A stretch of 64,000 nucleotides of DNA. Source: Portunus trituberculatus. Taxonomy: Eukaryota > Arthropoda > Malacostraca > Decapoda > Portunidae. A model generated the notes under the pieces. The model did no database searches. It was not told where the DNA came from and saw nothing but the letters and a program-made list of their open reading frames with translations. A program made the translations under genes and the position numbers. Below are positions 53,117 to 64,000 of this stretch, one piece after another. The stretch is taken from the NCBI RefSeq assembly GCF_017591435.1, contig NC_059300.1:9361558-9425557 (forward strand), written 5' to 3'. Position 1 is the first letter of the stretch; each line of letters opens with the position of its first letter.

Positions 53117-55992
53117 TTGTGATAAAAAAGCTTTCTGCTGCAAATGCGTGATGCATGTCAGTCATTTGAGTACAACAGGAAAAAGCAGTAGCTCTCATGA
53201 GTCAGTGACATCCAAGCATCATTAAGACTTGTATTCCACTAAATTTTTTGACAGCATTTATTGAGACACAATTTCATTATGATTTTCAAACTTGTCCAAA
53301 GACAAGATACAAAACTCTATATCAAACCATGGAAATCTTCAACTGAGATCCCTGAAATGATGCAGCATATCTATTACCTAAAACAATGAAATAATGAATT
53401 GGAAAAATATATGGAGTGGCAAAATATTGCTGACGGATTAAGATAACCCTCTATATGTACAATCTACAGAAAAAAAAAAATATATAGAATTTTTTGTATC
53501 AAGATGTTTGGATCATCATCAAAGAAATTTCTAACATCATTGTCTCATTCAAAAAGTTCACACAATCCTCAAATCAAATTGATTACATCCTCTATTGTTG
53601 CCGAATAAGTATCCATACTATGTAACTCAAAACATTTCCACAATGAAGTTTGCATGTATATTCATCAACTTGCATGAGCTAACCCAACATTCACACTGAA
53701 GATTATTGCCAGCAATGAAAGTTAAATCTACAGCTATTCCTCAGAGAACATCAGCTTTTTATGTGCCAGAGCTTCCATTCTTAAAGTCCTAAGACTTGTT
53801 TTTTTAAATAGTACATACATGATTTCATCACATCTGCTGTCACATTTTAAGTCAGTGATAATCATGATGAACATGCTTGAAATTTGAAAGATATTAGTTC
53901 ACCAGTTAAGTCTTTAGCATTACTATTTCATTTAAATATCTTTCTTAACTGAGATTGAAGATTTCTACACTAAAGTAAACAGAAAATCTCAGGAACTAGA
54001 AAACAGTTTGTTAATGAATGTTCACCTATAAACTGTATGATTATGCACACTATCTTCACCACATATATTTCAGTGTGTACCAGAAAAATAATTACAGTGC
54101 TTTGTTCTCTCCTTGATAAGAATATTCAAACTCATTCCCTCAAGATTCTCATTTAGAACAATCAATCTTGTCTTACCAGAGTTAAACAGGGGAAGAAATG
54201 TGAACCAATGGATCAATGTACATACTCGTAAAATCCAGATCAGCACTTCCAGGATTGTACAATATTAATCAGTTATTGCACAAATTTAATAATCAACTAT
54301 GGATGCATGACAGAAATGTATCATCCATCCATCAATCTATTTCACTTGTGAAATTTTAGTTTAGATAATTTACTAAGGTTGTAAATTTCTTTCCACCGAA
54401 CAGTGGAAATCTATGATAAAATGTACTAATATGTTTGTTATATGTACCAAGAAATATTCAAATGAACACCATGCTTGTGATTTTGAAAAAATTAAATCTA
54501 TATAAAATGTATATATTATGTAGAAAAGGGAATGCTTGAAATTTTACCTCACTGTAACCCTTATCACAGTTATGGTGCAAAAATAGAAATGTCAGATCTC
54601 AATTATACTATTAAACTGGAATTCAGCAATTTTCTACATAGCATAATGGCAACATTAAAATCAATTCATTACACATGAATACAAACAAAATTTTGTTTTT
54701 GGCAAGCTGTTCTCACATGCAAGTATAAATATCCTCACTTTTTATGTCAAACACACAAAGAATCACACTAAGTAAATTCATAGACTTGAAAAGTATGCAT
54801 GCAAACTGCAGCATTATCTGTATATGATACTTTCGACAAAAGATCCGTCAATATGGAATATATGTATATATAAAATTCCTTTTCAAATGCAGAGTAAAAA
54901 AAGCAAGTTGAAGCATACCTGTATTCCATTACAAATATTAGTTATTGAATACTAATTATATCCTAACATGTAAATTAGAGATGCAACCAAGTTCATTGAC
55001 CAGATGAATGCAGTAATTTCTCTAGTTAGGATGTGAAATGTCTCAGAGATGCTGGACATCACACAAGTAAAAACTACTGACTATATAAGAAATGTTGGAA
55101 TTTTTGAAAATTTACTAGTTTTACAATAAGCATATATAAGACTGATCATTATCAAATGATTATTAGATCTATTAGATTATTAGAACTATTCTAGATCAAT
55201 TTTCTTCATGAAGATTAATATTTCTAGTAGCTTCCTATCAATAAATCCTTCAAGTTTATACAACAGAAGTTTGGAATAAGCGAGTGAAAAATGAGCTTGA
55301 CGCATAATGAAATAAAGGAGAGGTGAGAGGAATAATGCTAATCTGTGCTATGAAATCAAAGAAACAATATTTATCATTTCACATAGATACACTGATGTAA
55401 TGGGATTCACATGTTTAGCAATAGAAGTATATCTATTGCATATTTCTTTTCCTCTGGAACTTCTCTTTAAGAAGGGGCTAAAAATTGAAAAGGTCTATTG
55501 CAATGCTTTCCCATGCACATGGTTTCTGGATACTGCCATCTCCACCCACCACTTTTGATCTGCTTCTTTTAATGGAATTACTATTATTTTATCTTACCAC
55601 CTTTCTATCTCATTAAAAACTCTAAGTTTGTTTATTCAATTGTCAAATAATATACCCACTGGTACCCCAATTTCTACCAACTGTGATTATTTCATCAACA
55701 TATTTCATACTACATGCAGCTAGTGACACAGTACCAATGCTTTAAAATTTAATACCATTTTATGGCTCAATTATATTGTATTTTACACAATTCAATTATT
55801 CATTCAGTAGATTACACTAATTAAAAGCTAGGCAGCAAGCAGCAGGAATTGCTAAGAACACAAGCAAGCTCTTATTTCAGACTGCTGCAACAGAGAAGTA
55901 TCCCAAATTAGGGATCATGAACTCCTCTGATGCATTAGTGACAGGAAGCTAAACTTTGATTGAAAAATAAAATGACATGCAAGAAATATCTG

Positions 55993-55993
<1 letters not shown>

Positions 55994-56027
<34 letters not shown>
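55994..56027. repeat. Poly(A) tract
   Basis: About 34 A on the + strand. No recognisable retro-inserted body lies to its left. Confidence 0.9.
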
Positions 56028-56029
<2 letters not shown>

Positions 56030-56278
56030 AAATTGAAAACCATATCAGAGTCAGATAAGACATCAAGGCAAAATAGAATTATGAATTTTGCAGTAAATAT
56101 TTAAGGGGAACTCTTAGGGAGAGTAGTCTACACCAAAAGATATATATAAATATATATAGTTTATGTATAAAAAGCAAGTTCTTGGAAGGTGGTCACAAAG
56201 GGTGAAGCTTAAAAGCACAGGTGAGTTTAGTGGGTGTGATTGGTTGGATTTGAGATTTAATTAATTAGTGTTGTAAAC

Positions 56279-56632
<354 letters not shown>

Positions 56633-57984
56633 GTGTTTACATGTCAAGAATAATTATACATTAATCATGAAGAAATTTTAATAATCTAGGTATTTCTAAA
56701 CTGAACCTATAGACTGTGCAATATATCTAGATAACTATCTTTAACAATGTAGCAAAAAAAGCACATACAGTAATATAAAACTAACATAAGTTCCATTTTT
56801 ATGACCAAAGTGTTCTTGATATCATTCATGTGCCCCCAAAATGTTAGTAGGTAGTATTGGAACAACAAAATGATATCTGAGTTTCTCCAAGACCTGAAAA
56901 ATGGAACAGTCAGTTCAATCATATTTAGCTGATTCTAGAAAACATGTTCATGGCATTCATTGTAGATGCCTACCCTCCTCCAGTGGAAAGTCTCACAAAG
57001 GCTGGCTGCCCAACACAGAAATGCAGCACATCATACTTCCACATTTACTCATTTATGGATTATTTCTCTCTATAATATCCTACCAAAAGAATTTGCCTGT
57101 TTTCATGCACACTGTTTCTTCTTGTATAAGTATCTATTCTGAAATTCATATAAACTTTCTTTGTGCCACTTACTTTTACCTTTCATTCCTGCATAATAAT
57201 CACAACTTTCTCTTTATCACTAAGTATAAGTACTTGTCACCAAAATGTCACTGTAATCATAGAAACAAAATAATATTTTCCAATTTCCTACATTAACACT
57301 GCCATGAATTTACTTGCCCATCTTCTCTTTAATTATATACTAAAGCCTGCTAATTTTTTTACTTCTGTTCTAACATCTTGAAATAATTTCATTGTAACCC
57401 ATAAACCATTTTTCAAAGCACAAATATATTATTTTGTAAATCTGCTTCATTAACTAAACCCATTAGGGCTAAGTATGTATGTATGTATGCATGTATGTAT
57501 ATCTATGCATCTGCCTATAAATATATAGAATACCACAGGAGGAGTCACATACTTTCAGATATGGAGAATCAAGTCACTCTGTCAGAATTATTCTATGGTC
57601 AAATACTTTTTGCTTCTTTAAAAAGATACAGGACATCTTTATTTGAACATACAAAGAACGGGCGAGGGAGCAATGGTTGGTACAAACATCATGAAGATGT
57701 TATTTTATTATACATTAACATTTTCATAAGTAAAGATACTATAACTGAATGCAAGGATGCAGCATGTCATTGCAGCACACAATATCTAAAATGAATGCCA
57801 TGTGGTAACACCAACAAGTTGGACATGGCAGGATAACCCCTTGCCATTGACAGACATACATAACTAAATGTCTTGTACATTCTCAACCTTGACACCAAAA
57901 GCATTTCACCATAAAATATTTTTGACCTAAAACAACTTGGGTTCTCATTTCTCAGGTAACTTTACTTACAAAATACTCCGTATA

Positions 57985-58373
<389 letters not shown>

Positions 58374-58538
58374 CAGTGTAGCCAGGGAGTAGATTCTCTT
58401 TTAGGCAAACAAGGTTGAATGCTGTTGCAACTTCTGCATTATTCAGCTTCTGCTGGATTTTTCTATTTGTCTAGTTAAATCCTTATTGTGAGCAGCAAGT
58501 GCTCCTAAGAGCTGTCTAATATTTCATTGGACTCTGGC

Positions 58539-58571
58539 AACGTTTCGATCCATTTCTTGGATCATCTTCAG
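58539..58571 (-). ncRNA. Hammerhead-ribozyme-like core, left arm
   Basis: Read on the minus strand: CUGAAGA (the conserved CUGANGA), then a stem II of GAUCC and GGAUC around an AAGAAAU loop, then GAAA, then CGUU. The strands for stem III reduce to the palindrome ACGU with no loop, the pattern of minimal Penelope-associated hammerheads that cleave as dimers. The cleavage triplet would be GUU. Stem I is partial: GC before CUGA pairs with GC after GUU. Confidence 0.55.
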
Positions 58572-58747
58572 GCTAAGTGAGGACACAGGTGTGCTGTCCG
58601 TCTTATATATGTATGAGAGTGATCACACGGGTGGTTTGTGCTGATCTATTTCATTGTCATTGACTGAGGGGCGGCATGGGTTGAGCCATGCTTTCACTGG
58701 CTGAGCGGTGAGGTATGGGCTGTCTTGGTGTTGGTGTAGATGGTTCT

Positions 58748-58780
58748 CTGAAGATGATCCAAGAAATGGATCGAAACGTC
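58748..58780 (+). ncRNA. Hammerhead-ribozyme-like core, right arm
   Basis: Read on the plus strand: CUGAAGA, the same stem II (GAUCC/GGAUC, loop AAGAAAU), GAAA, and ACGUC, giving the canonical GUC cleavage triplet. Stem III is again only the palindromic ACGU. Stem I is poor here (only the first U-A pair next to the core), so this copy is probably decayed even though its catalytic core is intact. Confidence 0.5.
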
Positions 58781-58930
58781 ACCAGTATCCAACCAAATAT
58801 TGGACAGCTCTTAGGAGCACTCACTGCTCACAATAAGGATTTAATTAGACAAATAAAAAAAAATCAGCAGAAGCTGAATAATGCAGGAGTTGCAACAGCA
58901 TTCAACCTTGTCTGCCTAAAATAACATATT

Positions 58931-59075
<145 letters not shown>

Positions 59076-60226
59076 CAACAAGGAATTTTCAATGAATTAC
59101 TTTATATTTTAACTAATTACTTCTGAAAAATGCTCACTACTATCCCATCTTCCTACTTAAATAGCTTATCTATGATTCAATCAATAATTCAAGTTTTATT
59201 TACTATAATTTTTTATTACAATTCTAATCTTAATTCTCATTTTGATTGGTGTACATATATATATTAAGTACCTAACTATTTAGCTACATCATTTTTTCTT
59301 ATTGTTACATTAATTTAGGTATTTATTCACACCAAACCAGCATTCAATTCTTATCTCATGATTTTTTTCTTATTGCTTTCTTTTTGGTCTTGCTGCACTA
59401 AATATCTCATCTGTAAACCTTTCAAACCTACAGCTACATCACATCAATGATCAGACTGAAATTTCTAAATCATCAGCAGTTACATTATATTTTTACACTA
59501 CACTGTTACACTATATTCTTATTCCTTATGCTCATTTTCCTATTTAAGATGCTAGAATCATACTGCACCAAGCAGTTTTTCTTTTTTTTCTTTTTTTTTT
59601 CAAAACATCTCCAAAGTTTTACATTTAAACATGCATTATCTCAAGAACTAATGGAAATCTTATAATGTATTTTCTTTTCAAATGTTGTGTAATGCCTATA
59701 CCATCACATTCTGTTATGTTCATTATAATGATGATGGCAATAATAATATAATGGTGACTAATTTGGCTAGGTTGATAATAAGAATATTGAAAATAAAACT
59801 ATTAGTAAAGTTTACTAAAGTTAAACAAATAAGAATGATAGAGTTTTGCTAAATTATCATTGATTGTATTTTGAAGGTAATATAACAAGGAAATAATAGT
59901 GCTTACATCTCCACTGGAGTGTAATTAGCAGAGTCTGCGGTTAGAGACAAAATCATGGATGCTAATTGGCCAGGAGGGTGCATCTCCAGCACACCTATTG
60001 GCCTGAAAGTGCTTGGTAGCAATATGTACCTTGCATGGCTAACTCTCACTGACTGAAACTTTCAAAGAGATGCTTAGCATTTATCCTTCTTATCTCTAGG
60101 CTTAGTTCCAAGCTGTGCAAAGTGGCTAAAATGGGAATTTCAAGCTCAATGTGGCTGTACTCTATACCTAAGACTTATTTGCAGCTAAAGAAATGGTTGA
60201 AGAACACATTGCTATCCTTAATTCAT

Positions 60227-60227
<1 letters not shown>

Positions 60228-60318
<91 letters not shown>

Positions 60319-60332
60319 CATTATTATTATTA
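60228..60332. repeat. (AAT)n-(ATT)n inverted trinucleotide array
   Basis: About 22 AAT units (one GAT) pass directly into about 12 ATT units (one ATC). The two halves are reverse complements, so this is a near-perfect hairpin. Confidence 0.96.
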
Positions 60333-61014
60333 AAGTGCTTGGTACAATATAATACTAAACATTTCAATTGATTTTGTTTTTCAAAACACAGATTCTCCAT
60401 TATTCTGCATTTATTAAGCATAACACAACAATTGCATATTATGAGCATAATTTCAACTAATATTGAAATAAACACTTTCCTATACCCTTTTGTCAGTCAT
60501 ATAATCAATGCTATCATTTTGTTTTTATGTATTCTCTTCTATTCTTCTTTATCTTGAATATAGACAGATGAACAGATGTTGGAGAAATATTTTCTGTTGC
60601 ACACCCTACAGCTATACTATATCAGCAAATCACCTTTCAAATCATAATCTTCCACATTGCCAGTGACTTGTCAAATACTTCAGCTCAAGACTGCTCTCTT
60701 GCCATGCTCATCTCACAAGAGAGTTATTTTTGTGACAAATTTTTTCCTAACAGTTTAATTCTTTTTTATCCTGACCTAATTATTCTCTTCCTCTTCCTTG
60801 CTCACATATGTGCGCATACAAAATCAGGCAATATTTCCATCATGCATTCCCATCCTATACATCACAGGTCCATGCATCTATTCTGTTGTTTTCTGATCTA
60901 TCACATGCTCTCTGAAAATTATGTATCTATCTTTCTTTTTTTTTTTCCTCAACATATATTCCTCTCTTGCGTTTGCTATCAAACTACAGTACTTTACTTT
61001 ATCTCCATAAATAG

Positions 61015-61375
<361 letters not shown>

Positions 61376-61745
61376 ATTCAAACTTAAATAAACTAACTGT
61401 TAGATACCCTCTCTCACTCACAAGGCATTTCTACTACTTTTTAGGCTTATTGAAATCTCCCTTGTAGAAATTTGGTAAATAGCTAATCTAGCAATAGCCC
61501 CTGAAAGATAACAATGACTACATATACCATTGCTGGCAAGGAATAAAGGCAAATACTTTTAAATGTTACCACTATAATGAAAAAAAAATTAAAATGGCTA
61601 AATAAATAAACAAATAAATACAAAACAAAGAAAAAAAGAAAAAGATAACAACAATATACAGAATATGAAATAAAAATAATTCAAAACTTCCGTTGACCAG
61701 ATAAAGGCAACCCAATCAACCCAATCCAAATAAAAGTTACTCTGC

Positions 61746-61748
<3 letters not shown>

Positions 61749-61827
<79 letters not shown>
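61749..61827. repeat. (TA)n microsatellite
   Basis: About 39 TA units. Confidence 0.97.
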
Positions 61828-61831
<4 letters not shown>

Positions 61832-63015
61832 TGGTGGCAACCATGAAATGCATAGCATTCCTTTAACATAGTTTTATATTGTTACTGGGCAGAATTGTGG
61901 CATAACTTAAAAGGGCAAAATATTACTGGCCTAAGTGACTCCTATAAAAACAAACAAACCATTAAATAATCCTGAATAGAGATTGGCTAAAGATTTAGAG
62001 TATAGAGATGATACATTAGTAAGCTAATAAATGCAAATGGAATATGTAACATGAAGCTAATGTGCTGCGAATTGAAAGATTTACACATTATTTTTCATTG
62101 AAAAGGAATGAAAGGATGGCATAAATATCAAGAAGCTTGATAATATCAGTTCCCTCAAGAGCAATAGATATTCATGATGTTGAAAAAATATAAAAAATAT
62201 CCCGAGTTAAAACAAACTCAAATATGAAGACCAAGATAAAATACACCAAAAACAATATCAATGTTATTTCCCAAAGAGAGTTTTCCTAGAGTGATTGATA
62301 TGTTGGGAAAAGTTAATATACATGCACTGCAAAATTCTATTTAATTGTAATATATAATCAGAAACACTGTTTTCTTTGTCCTCAAAAACTCATGAAGAAA
62401 ATTTTGATTGATACAATTTGCTGCACAGATAAATATACAAGAAGCAAAAGCCACAGGAAAAAAGTAAGAGATCAACTTAATACTGATTGAAAGACACTGA
62501 GTAATTGAACTTTGCACTTATATTTCTTAGCAGCCATGTGAGTCACGCACACAAATAATGTTCAATGTAAGAGTTAGGAGTCTAAAATAGGATGTATGGT
62601 GGTTAACAAATTATACCACACATGTCACTCCCATTAATAAGTTTGTTGAAACATTTGTAAATGCCATAATGCTGTATATATACATATAATGTTGTCTTAT
62701 CTGACAAAATGGGGAACTTAAGAAAATTCAAGATAAACAAATTTCAACATTATGAAAAAAATTAAAGCCAAACTGGATGGCCACATTCTCAAGGGTTAGC
62801 AAAGTTTACCTCTGATGGAGCTACAATGCTTTGCTCCAAATATCCCTATAAACACTAAGCATAACACTGCACCATTCTGTTGCTCTAATATCATGTTCCC
62901 TCAGATACACCAAGCTATAAAGAGGTAAACATTGCATCCCTCATGACCACGGCCCTGCATAATGATAACTGCACTTCAACAAAATATCTAGATGTAAGCA
63001 AAACAACAAAATTAC

Positions 63016-63154
63016 CTACATTGTTTCCAGGCTCCATGTTGCTGGTATCTATAGTGCGATAAATACCAATAGGAATTTCACAGGTAGTGGAGCACAACTT
63101 CTGATAAAGCCGACCATATGTTCTGATCCAAAGGTCCTGCTTCCCAATCTTCAT
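63016..63154 (-). CDS. slo2: Slo2/KCNT channel, RCK2 exon with IPIGIYRT motif
   Basis: First Slo2 exon (in gene order) inside the window, on the minus strand after a TATTGTAG acceptor in phase 0. It encodes MKIGKQDLWIRTYGRLYQKL, CSTTCEIPIGIYRT and IDTSNMEPGNNV. The W-I-R-T-Y-G-R-L-x-Q-K-L...CEIPIGIYRT block is characteristic of Slo2 (Slack/Slick) channels, where it belongs to RCK2. The preferred donor is GTAG before GTAATT (phase 1, exon end 63016). A second donor 4 bases upstream (AAT before GTAGGT, exon end 63020) gives phase 0. The ATG at its start is an internal codon. Exons for the transmembrane pore and RCK1 must lie to the right of the window. Confidence 0.93.
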
Positions 63155-63726
63155 CTACAATAGAGAAAATCTGTCAGTTAGTTCATTAAGTGTAGTATTC
63201 CTAAATTAACTACATATGCAGTATTTTTATATTCATGTGTTTCATTTGTATCATAAAACAAATATGCCAAAACTAAAAGAAAAAAGCCACTATGAGCAAT
63301 GAAACACTATAAGAGAATCATTATAAGATGTTGTAATCATGCAAAGTTCTTGCAATTTGAAACACATTACAATGAATGTACAAGTAGACATATATCAACA
63401 TGGTAGTCCTCTTATCTTCACTCAGCAGCCCAGCATACCACATAGTGAAATACACTTTGACATATTAAACCAAATGGCTCCCATTACTACAGACTGGGAA
63501 TCTAAATCACTCTAAAACAGGTACAAACATGCATGACTTCATATAATATAGAAGAGTTCAGATTATCTGAAAATGTATATATGAAGGGGTTTCAATACAA
63601 ACTAGAGTAGTGATGCATAATATTTCCACACCTGCTGCAAGATTGGATATGCAGAGCTGTCTCCCCTTTCCTGACTATATCATTAATGATTTACAAAGGT
63701 AACGATGCTACATATTAAATTTGTGC
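63155..63726 (-). other. Slo2 intron at the right edge of the window
   Basis: AT-rich intron sequence upstream (in gene sense) of the 63-kb exon. Nothing recognised before the (CACG/AC)n tract. Confidence 0.6.
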
Positions 63727-63762
63727 ACGCGCACGCACGCACGCACACACACACACACACAC

Positions 63763-64000
63763 AGAAATAACCTATGAGGAGAGATTAAAAGAAATTAATT
63801 TGCTCACCTTGGAACAAAGAAGAGAAAGAGGAGATTTAATACAGGTTTATAAACTGTTGAGCGGTTTGGATGAAGTGGATAATGAGCAAATGATGTTGAG
63901 AGAGGAAAATTTAAATAGAACTACGAGATCGCATAGTAAAAAGATAGCCAAGGGAATATGCTTGAAAGATGTGAAGAAATATAGTTTCCCGCAGAGATGT
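63763..64000 (+). pseudogene. AC-abutting CR1/L2-like LINE fragment, cut by the window edge
   Basis: Starts at the end of a (GCAC)n/(AC)n tract (63727-63762) and continues the pol C-terminal region: TYEERLKEINLLTLEQRRER, GDLIQVYKLLSGLDEVDNEQ, SHSKKIAKGICLKDVKKYSF. It is nearly identical to 32400-32640 of the longest LINE copy, so this subfamily was active fairly recently. It continues past the window. Confidence 0.92.

Larger units (their letters stand above)
58401..58920. mobile_element. Penelope-like element terminal repeats in inverted pair
   Basis: Two arms of about 171 and 173 bp (58401-58571 minus, 58748-58920 plus) are about 90% identical in inverse orientation around a 176-bp spacer. 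Each arm starts with CTGAAGATGATCCAAGAAAT, passes GACAGCTCTTAGGAGCAC, GCTCACAATAAGGATTTAA and GCAGAAGCTGAATAATGCAG, and ends TTCAACCTTGT-TGCCTAAA. The start is a hammerhead-ribozyme-like core. Hammerheads at the ends of terminal repeats, and inverted repeat arrangements, are known for Penelope-like retroelements; no RT or GIY-YIG frame is left here, so the assignment rests on the ribozyme and the arrangement. Confidence 0.6.

Noticed and set aside
56901..57296. 131-codon plus-strand frame
   Set aside because: Its composition is that of the local AT-rich DNA (many F, I, Y, N, H) and it has no conserved motif; treated as noise inside the Slo2 intron.
63016..63154. ATG at 63154 as the start codon of a short gene
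   Set aside because: It follows a splice acceptor directly, and the encoded block is from the middle of the Slo2 RCK2 domain, so it is an internal Met.

Overview
This is a eukaryotic window, most likely from a crustacean and probably a decapod. Three things point there: split genes with GT-AG introns, an extreme density of simple-sequence arrays ((TA)n, (AC)n, (GA)n, (AAT)n), and many decayed non-LTR retrotransposon and tRNA-derived SINE copies. The arthropod/decapod placement is inference from these traits; no species marker was found. There is no bacterial-type operon, CRISPR array or complete virus. Exons and splice phases below were worked out by hand from the sequence. 

Two host genes can be supported and they converge tail to tail. 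The first is on the + strand (about 0.9-7.9 kb): the 3' four exons of a neuronal-calcium-sensor gene of the Kv-channel-interacting-protein (KChIP/KCNIP) type. Its N-terminal exon(s) lie left of the window. The second is on the - strand (63.15 kb down to 19.7 kb): seven exons for the C-terminal part of a Slo2/KCNT-type sodium-activated potassium channel (end of RCK2 plus cytoplasmic tail). Its pore and RCK1 exons lie right of the window. Both genes encode potassium-channel machinery. 

Almost everything else is mobile DNA and microsatellite. From 0.65 to 4.4 kb there are three 214-bp TTAA-flanked MITE copies; one interrupts another repeat whose empty sites survive nearby. At 12.4-13.3 kb a reverse-transcriptase fragment starts with a 60-bp foldback. 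At 20.2, 26.1, 33.4 and 47.0 kb there are inverted-repeat DNA elements. At 27.9-33.3 kb, 37.1-38.3 kb and 43.2-44.9 kb, and again at 63.8 kb, CR1/L2-like LINE fragments and tRNA-derived SINEs lie head to tail in one orientation, each ending in (AC)n and most starting directly from an (AC)n tract. At 58.4-58.9 kb an inverted pair of about 170-bp repeats each begins with a hammerhead-ribozyme-like core, as described for Penelope-like retroelements. This is the most distinctive RNA-level signal in the window. 

Most long open frames here are dinucleotide or trinucleotide repeats read as protein and were not annotated as genes.
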